The position numbers and the translations under genes are program-made. This document shows positions 35,700-43,739 of a stretch of 64,000 nucleotides of DNA, piece after piece; positions within the stretch are counted from its first letter, which is position 1, and every line of letters starts with the position of its first letter. The notes under the pieces were generated by a model. That model ran no database searches. It saw only the letters and a list, made by a program, of their open reading frames with translations, and was not told where the DNA came from. The stretch comes from Cupriavidus malaysiensis (GTDB lineage Bacteria > Pseudomonadota > Gammaproteobacteria > Burkholderiales > Burkholderiaceae). The stretch spans positions 1,798,001 through 1,862,000 of the forward strand of contig NZ_CP017755.1 of assembly GCF_001854325.1 (NCBI RefSeq), read 5' to 3'.

Positions 35700-36476
35700 A
35701 TGCATACCGACCTCGATATCGACCTCACCGAAGGCGTGCTGACTCTCACGCTTGCCCGCCCCGCAAAGAAGAATGCCTTGACCAACGAGATGTATGGCGC
35801 GCTGGCCGACGCCATCGCGGGTGCCGCCACCGATGCCGAAGTCCGCGTCGTGCTGATCCAGGGCGACGGTGACCTCTTCACCGCGGGCAACGATATGGCG
35901 GAATTCGCCGCACAGGCCGTTGGCAAAGGGCCGGAGGAACGCCATGTCGCGCGCTTCCTGCACAGCCTGTCCAACGCGCTGGTACCGATCGTGGCAGCGG
36001 TCCAGGGCAAGGCGGTCGGTATCGGTACCACGATGCTGCTCCATTGCGACTACGTGCTGCTGGCCGAGGGCGCCGAATTGACGACCCCTTTCATCAATCT
36101 CGCGCTGGTACCCGAGGCGGCGTCCAGCCTGCTGCTGCCCCAGCGCATCGGCCACGCGCGGGCCTTCGAAATGTTTGCGCTCGGCGAGCCCCTGCCCGCC
36201 ACTTCGGCACTTGCCTGGGGCATCGCCAACCGGATCGTGCCGGCGGCTACCCTGCGCAGCGAGGCCCGCCGCGTCGCGGACGCGCTCGCCGCCAAGCCGC
36301 AGGGCGCGCTGGGCGCGATGAAGCGCCTGATGCGCGATGCCGGCAAGCTGGTGGCGCAGATCGAAGCGGAGGGCGCGGCCTTCGCCCAGCGGCTGGCCAG
36401 CCCCGAGGCGAGGGAAGCCTTCCAGGCCTTCGCCGAGAAGCGCCGGCCCGATTTCAAGCGCCTGGCGCAACGTTAG
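35700..36476 (+). CDS. Enoyl-CoA hydratase/isomerase family protein
   Basis: A 258-residue crotonase with oxyanion-hole segments LFTAGNDMAEFAAQ (about residue 60) and GKAVGIGTTMLLHCDYVL (about 100) and a normal length. The start has GGAGACACC upstream. It is probably a hydratase or isomerase of fatty-acid or aromatic acyl-CoA breakdown. It is controlled by a promoter with two MarR operators and is convergent with the marR-family gene only 13 bases away, so the two form a regulator-target pair. The inducing acyl-CoA or acid is unknown. Confidence 0.88.
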   Translation: MHTDLDIDLTEGVLTLTLARPAKKNALTNEMYGALADAIAGAATDAEVRVVLIQGDGDLFTAGNDMAEFAAQAVGKGPEERHVARFLHSLSNALVPIVAAVQGKAVGIGTTMLLHCDYVLLAEGAELTTPFINLALVPEAASSLLLPQRIGHARAFEMFALGEPLPATSALAWGIANRIVPAATLRSEARRVADALAAKPQGALGAMKRLMRDAGKLVAQIEAEGAAFAQRLASPEAREAFQAFAEKRRPDFKRLAQR

Positions 36477-36489
36477 CCGGCGCGGCCGG

Positions 36490-36924
36490 CTAGGCGAGAT
36501 CGTCGTCGGAGGCCGGGAACTTCTCCTGCAGGCTGGCAAGCCAGCGCGCCACTACGTCGATCTCGGCCTCGGAGAAGCCGTCGGTCAGGCGCGCGTTCAA
36601 CTCCGTCAGGCCCGCCTTGGAGCGCTTCAGTGCCGCCCGGCCGGCGTCGGTCAGCCACAGCCGGGCAGCGCGCCGGTCCGTGGTGTCGGCGCGCCGCTCG
36701 ACCAGTCCGGCACGCTCCGAGCGCTCCGCCAGGCCGCTCATGCCGGGCGCCCCGAGATCGAGCGCCGCGGCGGCTTCGCTCATCAAGGCACCGTTCTGCT
36801 TGCCGAGGAAGAAGAGCAAGCCAGCCTGCGCCGCCGTTACACCGCCCGCCGAGGTACGGGCCTGGGTCCAGCGATGCAGGCGCCGCTGGCCGACATTCAA
36901 CAGATAGACGAGCCGATGTTCCAT
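36490..36924 (-). CDS. MarR-family transcriptional regulator
   Basis: From the ATG at 36924 the 144-residue product has the usual MarR length and fold: an N-terminal dimer helix, a winged helix with GALMSEAAAALDLGAPGMSG and the wing VERRADTTDRRAARLWLTDAG. A longer frame to 37020 is open, but would place the operator at 37000-37011 inside the coding region. It probably represses its own gene and the convergent crotonase gene, releasing DNA when bound by a phenolic or acyl-CoA ligand. Confidence 0.87.
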   Translation of the reverse strand: MEHRLVYLLNVGQRRLHRWTQARTSAGGVTAAQAGLLFFLGKQNGALMSEAAAALDLGAPGMSGLAERSERAGLVERRADTTDRRAARLWLTDAGRAALKRSKAGLTELNARLTDGFSEAEIDVVARWLASLQEKFPASDDDLA

Positions 36925-36999
36925 GTCTTCAGTGAGGGAGCCGTTCCGGCGCGCGGCACCGGCTGGAGCCGTCGTGGCGCCGTCGCGGAGCGGGATTGG

Positions 37000-37011
37000 T
37001 TCGCGTGCGAA
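37000..37011 (-). promoter_or_regulatory. MarR-type operator upstream of marR gene
   Basis: TTCGCGTGCGAA matches the operators at 35639 and 35661 with one change from perfect symmetry. On the minus strand it abuts TACGAT (37016-37011), a possible -10, 76 bases upstream of the chosen start codon. This supports autoregulation. Confidence 0.7.
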
Positions 37012-37174
37012 TCGTAGCATGCGTGGAGCCGGCTCGAAGCCACATGTAGCTCACTTGCGCACGCCCTGGTCATCCTGGCGCGGACGCCATGCTGGTGGCA
37101 TCCGCACCACGGCCGGCATAGGGGCTGGCGCCGCGCGAGCCTTGTGCCGGCCGCCGCTGCCGGCCGCCGTGGTG

Positions 37175-37230
37175 CATTGCAGCTTTGTCATTTTCCAGTC
37201 ATGTTGCGGTGGGCGAGCGCTGCGTAGACT
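37175..37230 (+). promoter_or_regulatory. OmpR-family type box (site B) and promoter
   Basis: CATTGCAGCTTTGTCAT (37175-37191) is identical to site A. Half-sites GTCAT start at 37187 and 37198, 11 bp apart. TAGACT (37225-37230) is a -10 candidate 38 bases after the first half-site, close to the 39 bases in site A. The leader to the start codon at 37279 is about 42 bases. The best regulator candidate is CzcR. Confidence 0.7.
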
Positions 37231-37278
37231 TCCTCCATCGGTAACCGCTTCCGGTTGCCAAATCTCAGGAGAAACGCC

Positions 37279-37515
37279 ATGCGCACGTTCAAGCAAGCCC
37301 TGCTCGGCACAGTTCTGGCCACCTCGCTGGCCGCTGCCGCCGGCCTCGCCAACGCCGCTCCCCGCGCCGTCGACCCGTACACCGATGGCGCTGCCGCCAG
37401 CAGCAGCCATGCCTACACCGGCGAAGCGCGCCGCGTGCAAGGTGCCCGCGACCCATACTCGGACGGCAATCACCAGGTCAATGCCCGGCGTGATGCCTTC
37501 TCCGACGGCGCTTGA
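37279..37515 (+). CDS. Small secreted DPY-S/T-DG-repeat protein
   Basis: The ATG has AGGAGA seven bases upstream. The 78-residue product has a signal peptide (MRTFKQALLGTVLATS... cleaved near ANAAP, residue 27) and the motifs DPYTDG (32-37), DPYSDG (58-63) and DAFSDG (72-77). Acidic Asp/Tyr repeats could bind cations, which would suit its apparent control by a metal-type response-regulator box. It shares the DPY repeat core with the 6867-7175 protein. Function is unknown. A strong hairpin lies 77 bases downstream. Confidence 0.8.
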   Translation: MRTFKQALLGTVLATSLAAAAGLANAAPRAVDPYTDGAAASSSHAYTGEARRVQGARDPYSDGNHQVNARRDAFSDGA

Positions 37516-37591
37516 GCGGCCGGCTTCCCTGACTTCCCGGGCGTCTGCGCGCCCGGCCGCCCTGGACGGACGCTTTCCCGCGACGCTCGCA

Positions 37592-37631
37592 GCAAGGGCC
37601 GCCGTCTCCGCAAGGGGGCGGCGGCCCTTGC
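37592..37631 (+). terminator. Strong stem-loop after the DPYTDG gene
   Basis: GCAAGGGCCGCCG pairs perfectly over 13 bp with CGGCGGCCCTTGC around a 14-base loop. No T-run follows, so it may end transcription with help from other factors or act as an mRNA-stabilising 3' structure. The rest of the 37516-37867 gap holds no supported gene. Confidence 0.55.
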
Positions 37632-37867
37632 GCCATGCCGGCCCCGAGGTCACGGTGTCACAGTGGGTACGGCCCCTTCGCGGTTCACGCAGCACTGCCT
37701 TCATGCCTTGACTGGCCCGGCGCGGCCGCCCGAGGTCGACCCGTGGCCGGCCTGGCGCTGGCTGAGGCGCCTTGACGCCGGCGACCCGTTCATGCCCATG
37801 CGTGGCCGGCCAACGCGCGCCGGCCGCTCACGTAGAATCGAGCTTTTCCAGTCAGGGAGCAGTCGTC

Positions 37868-38731
37868 ATGCGTGTCGCATTCCTCGGTCTCGGTGTCATG
37901 GGCTACCCCATGGCCGGCCACCTCGTGGCCAAGGGCCACGAAGTCACCGTCTACAACCGCACCGCCGCCAAGGCACAGCGCTGGGCAGCCGAGTATGGCG
38001 GCAAGGCCGCCGCCACGCCCGCCGAAGCCGCGCGCGATGCCGACGTGGTCTGCTCCTGCGTCGGCAACGACGACGACCTGCGCGCCGTGCTGGCGGGCGC
38101 TGATGGCGCCTATAGCACCGCGCCGGCCGGCTGCGTCTTCGTCGATCACACCACCGCCAGCGCCAATGTCGCGCGCGAGCTGCACGCGGCAGCCACCGCG
38201 CGCGGCCTGCAATTCGTCGATGCTCCGGTCTCCGGGGGCGAAGTCGGCGCGCAGAAAGGCGTGCTCACCATCATGTGCGGTGCCGACGAGGCAGCCTTTG
38301 CGCGCATCGAACCCGTGATCTCGGCCTATGCGCGCGCCGTGACCCGCATCGGCGGCCCCGGGGCGGGCCAGCTCGCCAAGATGGTCAACCAGATCTGCAT
38401 CGCAGGACTGCTGCAAGGCCTGTCCGAAGCGATCGCCTTCGGCCAGCGCGCCGGCCTCGACATGCCGGTCGTGCTGGACGTGATCAGCAAGGGCGCGGCC
38501 GGTTCGTGGCAGCTCGAGAACCGCGGCCCCACCATGGTGGAAGACAAGTTCGACTTCGGCTTCGCGGTCGACTGGATGCGCAAGGACCTGGGCCTGTGCC
38601 TGGACGAGGCGCGCCGCAATGGCGCCACCCTGCCGGTCACGGCGCTGGTCGACCAGTTCTACGCTGAGCTGCAGACGCGCGGCTGCGGCCGTGCCGATAC
38701 CTCCTCGCTGATCAAGCGCCTGCGCGACTGA
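37868..38731 (+). CDS. NAD(P)-dependent beta-hydroxyacid dehydrogenase
   Basis: The 287-residue protein belongs to the 3-hydroxyisobutyrate dehydrogenase/tartronate semialdehyde reductase family: GLGVMGYPMAGHL binds the cofactor, DAPVSGGEVGAQKGVLTIM forms the substrate loop, and GAGQLAKMVNQICIAG holds the catalytic Lys (about residue 170). The substrate cannot be told from sequence alone. The ATG at 37868 follows GGGAGCAGTCGTC; an upstream extension to 37772 has no family match. It is not clearly part of an operon. Confidence 0.9.
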   Translation: MRVAFLGLGVMGYPMAGHLVAKGHEVTVYNRTAAKAQRWAAEYGGKAAATPAEAARDADVVCSCVGNDDDLRAVLAGADGAYSTAPAGCVFVDHTTASANVARELHAAATARGLQFVDAPVSGGEVGAQKGVLTIMCGADEAAFARIEPVISAYARAVTRIGGPGAGQLAKMVNQICIAGLLQGLSEAIAFGQRAGLDMPVVLDVISKGAAGSWQLENRGPTMVEDKFDFGFAVDWMRKDLGLCLDEARRNGATLPVTALVDQFYAELQTRGCGRADTSSLIKRLRD

Positions 38732-38882
38732 GGCGCCGCACCGCCGCGCCGCTGTCGTCCTGGTCCTACACGCATTTCGGCGCGGCGCCGGCACGGCGGA
38801 CCGCCGCCCCTGCCTATGCTGGTCCTCATCAGGCCCGGACCGGTCGCTGCCATTGCGGCGGCCGGCGGGCAGGAGACCGATC

Positions 38883-39071
38883 ATGGACAAGACCCGATGG
38901 ATGCGCGCGCTCGCAGCTGGCACGCTGCTGGTCGCGGCGCTGAGTGGATGCACGGCCACCGGCGCGGTGGTGGGTGGCGTGGCAGGCCACGAACTGACTC
39001 ACGGCAGCACGGCCGGTACCGTCGGCGGTGCTGTCGTCGGCGGGGTGGTCGGGCACGAGCTGGGCAAGTAG
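38883..39071 (+). CDS. Small glycine-zipper lipoprotein
   Basis: A 62-residue protein with a lipoprotein signal peptide ending in LSGC (Cys about residue 22) and a glycine zipper (GAVVGGVAGHELTHG and GGAVVGGVVGHELGK) made of two near-repeats, predicted to insert in or bridge the outer membrane like OsmB/Rick_17kDa-type proteins. AGGAGACCGATC precedes the ATG. Function is probably envelope integrity under stress, from family analogy only. It is convergent with the acyl-CoA dehydrogenase gene. Confidence 0.82.
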   Translation: MDKTRWMRALAAGTLLVAALSGCTATGAVVGGVAGHELTHGSTAGTVGGAVVGGVVGHELGK

Positions 39072-39103
39072 CACGAGCATCGGCGCCCGGGCCGGCCGGA
39101 AGC

Positions 39104-40276
39104 TCAGTAGGACTTGGGCAGGCCCAGCACCCGCTCCGCGATGTGGCACAGGATGAGTTGCGCGCTGACCGGCGCGATACGCGGGATATACGATTCGCGC
39201 AGGTAGCGCTCCACGTGGTACTCGCGCGCATAGCCCATGCCGCCCAGCGTCAGTACCGCTGTCTGGCAGGCCTGGTGCGCGGCTTCCGCGGCCAGGTACT
39301 TGGCCGCGTTGGCTTCGGCGCCACACGGCTGTCCCTGGTCGTATAGCCAGGCGGCCTTCCACACCATCATGTCGGCCGCTTCCAGCGCCATCCAGGCCTG
39401 CGCCAGCGGATGCTGGATGCCTTGGTTCTGCCCGATCGGCCGCCCGAACACCACGCGCTCCCGCGCGTAGCGCGTCGCTGCCTGCAGGGCAGCGCGGCCC
39501 AGCCCTACGGCCTCGGCGGCAATCAGGATGCGTTCCGGATTGAGGCCGTGCAGGATGTACTCGAAGCCGCGTCCCTCCTCGCCGATGCGGTCACCCGCCG
39601 GCACCATCAGGCCGTCGATGAACAGCATGTTGGAATCGACCGCACCGCGCCCCATCTTGTCGATCTCGCGCACTTCGATATGCGCGCGGTCGAGCGTGGT
39701 GTAGAACAGGCTCAGGCCCTGGGTCGGCTTGCTCACCTGCTCCAGCGGCGTGGTGCGCGCCAGCAGCAGCATGCGGTTGGCCACCTGCGCGGTGGAGATC
39801 CAGATCTTGCGGCCGTCGACGCGATAGGCCGAGCCGTCGGCGCTGCGCACCGCCTGCGTCTTCAGGTGCGTGGTATCGAGCCCGGCATCCGGTTCGGTCA
39901 CGGCGAAGCACGCCTTGTCCTGCCCCGCGATCAGCGGGGGCAATGCCGATTCCTTCTGCGCATCGGTGCCGAACACCACCACCGGATTGAGCCCGAACAC
40001 ATTCATGTGGATCGACGAGGCGCCCGAGAAGCCTGCCCCCGAGGCCGACACCGTCTGCATGATCAGGGCTGCCTCGGTAATGCCGAGGCCGGCACCACCG
40101 TAGGCTTCCGGCATGGCGATACCCAGCCAGCCGGCCTTGGCCATGGCCTGGTGGAAGGCGTGCGGGAACTCATGCCGCTGGTCCTGCCCGGCCCAGTACT
40201 CGGGGCCGAAGTCGCTGCACAGTTGCGTCACCGCCTCGACGATGGCGCGCTGCTCCGGGGTTCTTTCGAAATTCAT
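39104..40276 (-). CDS. Acyl-CoA dehydrogenase
   Basis: The 390-residue flavoenzyme has the full acyl-CoA dehydrogenase plan: N-terminal helices (MNFERTPEQRAIVEAVTQL), the FAD-binding CFAVTEPDAGLDT and WISTAQVANRM segments, and the C-terminal RVVFGRPIGQNQGIQHPLAQ and GGMGYAREYHVERYLR motifs. It oxidises an acyl-CoA of unknown chain type at the alpha-beta bond. It lies seven bases after a TctC-type binding protein on the same strand and is likely the last gene of an IclR-controlled operon. An upstream extension to 40339 overlaps tctC and was rejected. Confidence 0.92.
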   Translation of the reverse strand: MNFERTPEQRAIVEAVTQLCSDFGPEYWAGQDQRHEFPHAFHQAMAKAGWLGIAMPEAYGGAGLGITEAALIMQTVSASGAGFSGASSIHMNVFGLNPVVVFGTDAQKESALPPLIAGQDKACFAVTEPDAGLDTTHLKTQAVRSADGSAYRVDGRKIWISTAQVANRMLLLARTTPLEQVSKPTQGLSLFYTTLDRAHIEVREIDKMGRGAVDSNMLFIDGLMVPAGDRIGEEGRGFEYILHGLNPERILIAAEAVGLGRAALQAATRYARERVVFGRPIGQNQGIQHPLAQAWMALEAADMMVWKAAWLYDQGQPCGAEANAAKYLAAEAAHQACQTAVLTLGGMGYAREYHVERYLRESYIPRIAPVSAQLILCHIAERVLGLPKSY

Positions 40277-40283
40277 GCCTGCC

Positions 40284-41267
40284 TCATTCCGGCTGGATGC
40301 CGGCGTCCTTGACCAGTTTGGTCCATTTGACCAGCTCATCGGCGACGAAGCCGGCGAACTGTCCGGGCGACTGCCCGAATCCTTCGAAGCCCAGTGCCTC
40401 GAAACGCGGAGCCACCTCCTTGCTCGTCGCGATGCGCGACAGCTCGCGGTTTAGCCGCGCCACGATCTCGGGCGGCAACCGCGCCGGCCCGAACACGCCG
40501 TTCCACGAGGTGATGTCGAACCCCTTGAGTTCCGGCGTCTCCGCCAGCGGCGGCAGCTCGGGCAGCAGCCGGCTGCGCTGCGCGGTGGTAACCGCCAGCG
40601 CGCGCAGCTTGCCGGCCTTGACGTTGGCGATGCCGGCCGCCACGTCGACGAACATCATCGGCACCTGCCCTGCGATCACATCGGTCATGGCCGGCGGCGT
40701 GCTCTTGTAGGGCACGTGCAGCAGGTCGAGCCTGGCCATGCGGCCCAGCGTGGCGCCGGCGACGATGCCGGTGCTGTTGCCGCTGGCATAGGACATGCCG
40801 GGGTGGGCGCGGCACCAGGCGATCAGCTCGGACACGGTCTTGACCGGCAGCTTGGGGTTGACCACCAGCATGAAGGGCAGGTTGCCCATGCGCGCCACCG
40901 GCGTGAAGTCGCGGATCGGGTCGTACAGCAGCTTCTTCATCAGCGAGGGATTGGCCGAATGGGTGGTGTTGGTGGTCATGAACAGCGTGTAGCCGTCCGG
41001 CGCCGACTGTGCCACCAGTTCCGCCGCGATGGCGCCGTTGGCGCCCGGGCGGTTGTCCACCACCACGTTCTCCTTCAAGGCCTCGCCCAGTTCCCTGGCG
41101 GTGATGCGGGCCACCGCGTCGGTGCCGCTGCCCGCGGCGAACGGCACCACCAGCCGGATCGGCCGGCTCGGATAGGCATCGGCTGCGCGTGCCGGCGGCA
41201 GCGCGCCCGCGCACAGGAAGGCCAGCAGGATGGCGCACAGGCCAGGCAGCTTGGTCCGGATCATCAT
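40284..41267 (-). CDS. TctC-family periplasmic solute-binding protein (copy 1)
   Basis: The 327-residue protein has a signal peptide (cleaved after PPARAADA, about residue 28) and the Bug/TctC fold with the opening YPSRPIRLVVPFAAGSGTDA, VVDNRPGANGAIAAELVAQS and the hinge SYASGNSTGIV. AGGAGACTG precedes the ATG at 41267. Such proteins bind carboxylates for tripartite tricarboxylate transporters, but no tctA/tctB genes are nearby, as is common in Burkholderiaceae. It lies 26 bases after a second tctC-like gene and seven before the acyl-CoA dehydrogenase. Confidence 0.92.
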   Translation of the reverse strand: MMIRTKLPGLCAILLAFLCAGALPPARAADAYPSRPIRLVVPFAAGSGTDAVARITARELGEALKENVVVDNRPGANGAIAAELVAQSAPDGYTLFMTTNTTHSANPSLMKKLLYDPIRDFTPVARMGNLPFMLVVNPKLPVKTVSELIAWCRAHPGMSYASGNSTGIVAGATLGRMARLDLLHVPYKSTPPAMTDVIAGQVPMMFVDVAAGIANVKAGKLRALAVTTAQRSRLLPELPPLAETPELKGFDITSWNGVFGPARLPPEIVARLNRELSRIATSKEVAPRFEALGFEGFGQSPGQFAGFVADELVKWTKLVKDAGIQPE

Positions 41268-41293
41268 CAGTCTCCTCATTCCAGGCCTGGCGT

Positions 41294-42271
41294 TCATTGC
41301 GCCATCCTTTCCTTGTAGTGCGTATCCTTGACCAGCTTCGCCCAGCGCGCGCTGTCGTCGGCGATGATGGCGGCGAACTGTTCCGGCGTGCTGCCGACCG
41401 CCTCATAGTCGATCGCCGCCAGCCGTTCCTTGATCTCGGGGGAAGCGACGATGCGGCTCACTTCCTGGTTCAGCCGCACGATGATCTCCCTGGGCGTGCC
41501 GGCCGGCGCCAGCAGGCCGGCCCAGGAGTTGAAGCTCATGCCGGGAATGCCCGCCTCCTGCATGGTCGGCACGTCGGGCAGGGCCGGCGAACGCTTGGAC
41601 GCCAGCACCGCCAGCGGGCGCAGCTTGCCGGCCCGGATCATCTGCATGCCGTTGAACGGATCGATGGTCATGTCCACCTCGCCGGCCACCACGGCCTGCA
41701 ACTGGGGACCCGTGCCCTTGTACGGGGCGCTGACCATCTTGGGCGCGCCGATGGCCGTCTTGAAGGTCTCCCCGATCAGTTCGATCATGCTGCTGCCGGT
41801 CGACAGGCTCAGCGGCCGGCTGCCGGCACGCGCCAGCGCGACGAACTCCTGCACGGTCTTGGCCGGCACCGACGGGTGCACCACCATGACGAAGCCGATC
41901 GCGCTGATCAGGCTGATCGGCGCGAAGCTCTTGACCGGGTCGTAGCCAGCCTTGTACAGCACCGGGCTCAAGGTCTGCGCCCCCGCCGTGTTGAGCAGCA
42001 GCGTGTAGCCGTCCGGCGCGGCGCGCGCCACCTGGTCGGTGCCGATGATGCCGTTGGCGCCGGGCCGGTTTTCCACCACCACGGGCTGCTTGAGCGCCTC
42101 GCCCAGCTTCTGCGAGAACAGCCGCGCCACCATATCGGTGGCGCCGCCGGGCGCGTAAGGCACCACCAGCCGGATGGGCCGGCTCGGATAGGCATCCGCC
42201 CAGGCCAGCGCCGGCGTCAGGCACAATGCCGCGGCCAGCGCCAGTATCCGGCGTCGGGATCTCTGACTCAT
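41294..42271 (-). CDS. TctC-family periplasmic solute-binding protein (copy 2)
   Basis: A 325-residue Bug/TctC protein with signal peptide (MSQRSRRRILALAAALCLTP to ALAWADA) and the same opening YPSRPIRLVVPYAPGGATDM as copy 1. AGGAGGTGTGC gives it the best ribosome site in the operon. The two copies differ throughout, so they probably bind different carboxylic acids rather than being a recent duplication. The gene follows the cupin gene by 91 bases. Confidence 0.92.
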   Translation of the reverse strand: MSQRSRRRILALAAALCLTPALAWADAYPSRPIRLVVPYAPGGATDMVARLFSQKLGEALKQPVVVENRPGANGIIGTDQVARAAPDGYTLLLNTAGAQTLSPVLYKAGYDPVKSFAPISLISAIGFVMVVHPSVPAKTVQEFVALARAGSRPLSLSTGSSMIELIGETFKTAIGAPKMVSAPYKGTGPQLQAVVAGEVDMTIDPFNGMQMIRAGKLRPLAVLASKRSPALPDVPTMQEAGIPGMSFNSWAGLLAPAGTPREIIVRLNQEVSRIVASPEIKERLAAIDYEAVGSTPEQFAAIIADDSARWAKLVKDTHYKERMAQ

Positions 42272-42362
42272 GCACACCTCCTCTTTGACCTGCTTGACCT
42301 GCTTGCCCTGCTCGATGGATTCCGGCACATGCCGCCGCGGCCCGCCGCCGGGCCGCCGGCGT

Positions 42363-42755
42363 TCAGGCCGGGCGCACCACGCGCTGTGGAGACTCTTCGT
42401 ACGGGGGGGCGTAGATCACCAGTACCTTGACTGGCTCCTCGCTGAGCACGGTGAACACATGCATGGTGTCGGCCGGGAAGAAACAGCAGTCGCCGGGGCC
42501 GAGTTCGCGCGACTGGCCGCCGATCTCGGCGCGCGCGCGGCCCTGCAGCAGGTAGCAGACCTGTTCGATGCCCGGATGCGCATGGGGCAGCGCGCCCTTG
42601 CCCTTCTCGATGGTGCCGTGCACCACTTCGAGCTGGGTGGCGCCGACAGTCTCGCGGCCGATCAGGCGGCGGTTGAGCGTGCCGGTGTGATTCGCCGGGT
42701 GGTAGCCGGGCACTTCGTCCGTGCGGACGAAGTATCGAGGCAGGTCTTGCGTCAT
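42363..42755 (-). CDS. Single-domain cupin protein
   Basis: A 130-residue cupin with the two metal-binding motifs HAHPGIEQVCYLLQGRARAEIGG (shown as HAHPGIEQVCYLLQG) and PADTMHVFTVL; His, His, Glu and His ligands are present. It starts with RYFVRTDEVPGYHPANHTGT. GGAGACAGCC precedes the ATG. Possible roles include dioxygenase, isomerase or sensor for the compound handled by this operon. It is the first gene of the cupin-tctC-tctC-acyl-CoA dehydrogenase set and is divergent from the IclR gene. Confidence 0.88.
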   Translation of the reverse strand: MTQDLPRYFVRTDEVPGYHPANHTGTLNRRLIGRETVGATQLEVVHGTIEKGKGALPHAHPGIEQVCYLLQGRARAEIGGQSRELGPGDCCFFPADTMHVFTVLSEEPVKVLVIYAPPYEESPQRVVRPA

Positions 42756-42781
42756 GGCTGTCTCCGGGCGCCTTGGCGCCG

Positions 42782-42820
42782 TTTTCATAATTGTGAAAGC
42801 GATTTTATACTCATGAAAAA
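42782..42820. promoter_or_regulatory. Divergent promoter region with IclR-type dyads
   Basis: TTTCATAATTGTGAAA (42783-42798) is a palindrome with TTTCA/TGAAA arms, and a second half-like element, CTCATGAAAAA, lies at 42811-42821. The AT-rich stretch separates the divergent cupin and iclR genes, so one regulator could control both. Confidence 0.55.
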
Positions 42821-42861
42821 CCAAGTCAACTATCGGAAACCACGATCGGGAGAGAGAGCAC

Positions 42862-43668
42862 ATGCGCCGCGCTGAAGGCCATCCCCAGCCTGCCCAGGCC
42901 GCCCAAGGCGCGACCCAAGGCGCCCAGACCATGAATGTGAAGACCGCGCTGCGGGTGATCGAGATCATCGAGACCTTCGCCCGCGAGCGGCGCGCCCTGT
43001 CGTTGACGGAGCTGGCGCGGCTGCTGTCGGTGCCGGCGTCGAGCTGCCTGGCGCTGATCCGCACCCTCACCGCCCTCGGCTACCTGTACGAAGCCGGGCG
43101 CCGCCAGGGCTACTACCCGACGGGGCGCCTGCTGGCCATGGCGCAGCAGATCGCGCGGCACGACCCGGTGCTCGACCGCGTCCACGACACCATGAACGAG
43201 TTGCGCGCGGCCACCGGCGAGACTGTCGTCATCGGCAAGCTGCACGACGGCGCCGCGGTGCTCTACCTCGACGTACTGGAATCCCCTCACGCGATCCGCT
43301 ATATCGCCACGGCGGGCGAACGGCGCGAACTGCACGCCAACTCGATCGGCAAGGCGCTGCTATGGGCCATGGCGCCGGAGGAGCGGCAGGTCCTGCTCGC
43401 GCAGCTTTCCTACCGGGCCTTCACGCCGCGCACGCTGGCGAGCGCGGCGCAGCTGGAGGCCGACCTCGCCCGTGGCGCGGAACGGGGCAGCTTCGTCAAC
43501 CTGGGGGAATCGATGCCGGACGTGGGCGCATTGGCCTGGCCGCTCAAGCTATCGGGCGAGTGGTACGGGATCTCGATCGCCGGGCCGGTCTACCGCATCG
43601 AGCCCAATCTCGAGCGCTTTGGCGCCATATTGCGTACCGCCTGCGCTACGCTGGAGAAAGTCAACTGA
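42862..43668 (+). CDS. IclR-family transcriptional regulator
   Basis: The 268-residue protein has an N-terminal winged helix (about residues 24-85: ALRVIEIIETFARERRALSL, then TELARLLSVPASSCLALIRT) and the IclR effector domain (about 100-265: HANSIGKALLWAMAPEER and MPDVGALAWPLKLSGEWYGI). GGGAGAGAGAG precedes the ATG. It is divergent from the cupin-TctC operon, the usual layout for a regulator of carboxylate or aromatic catabolism. Whether it activates or represses cannot be said. Confidence 0.92.
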   Translation: MRRAEGHPQPAQAAQGATQGAQTMNVKTALRVIEIIETFARERRALSLTELARLLSVPASSCLALIRTLTALGYLYEAGRRQGYYPTGRLLAMAQQIARHDPVLDRVHDTMNELRAATGETVVIGKLHDGAAVLYLDVLESPHAIRYIATAGERRELHANSIGKALLWAMAPEERQVLLAQLSYRAFTPRTLASAAQLEADLARGAERGSFVNLGESMPDVGALAWPLKLSGEWYGISIAGPVYRIEPNLERFGAILRTACATLEKVN

Positions 43669-43739
43669 TACCGATTGGAAAACCGGGCGTACGGGCTGCC
43701 CGCTGGCGAACCGCCAGGCGGCAACGGCTGGCACGATTG

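Noticed and set aside
37051..37704. A 217-codon minus-strand frame over the DPYTDG gene
   Set aside because: The plus-strand gene has a ribosome site, signal peptide and repeats; the minus frame has none.
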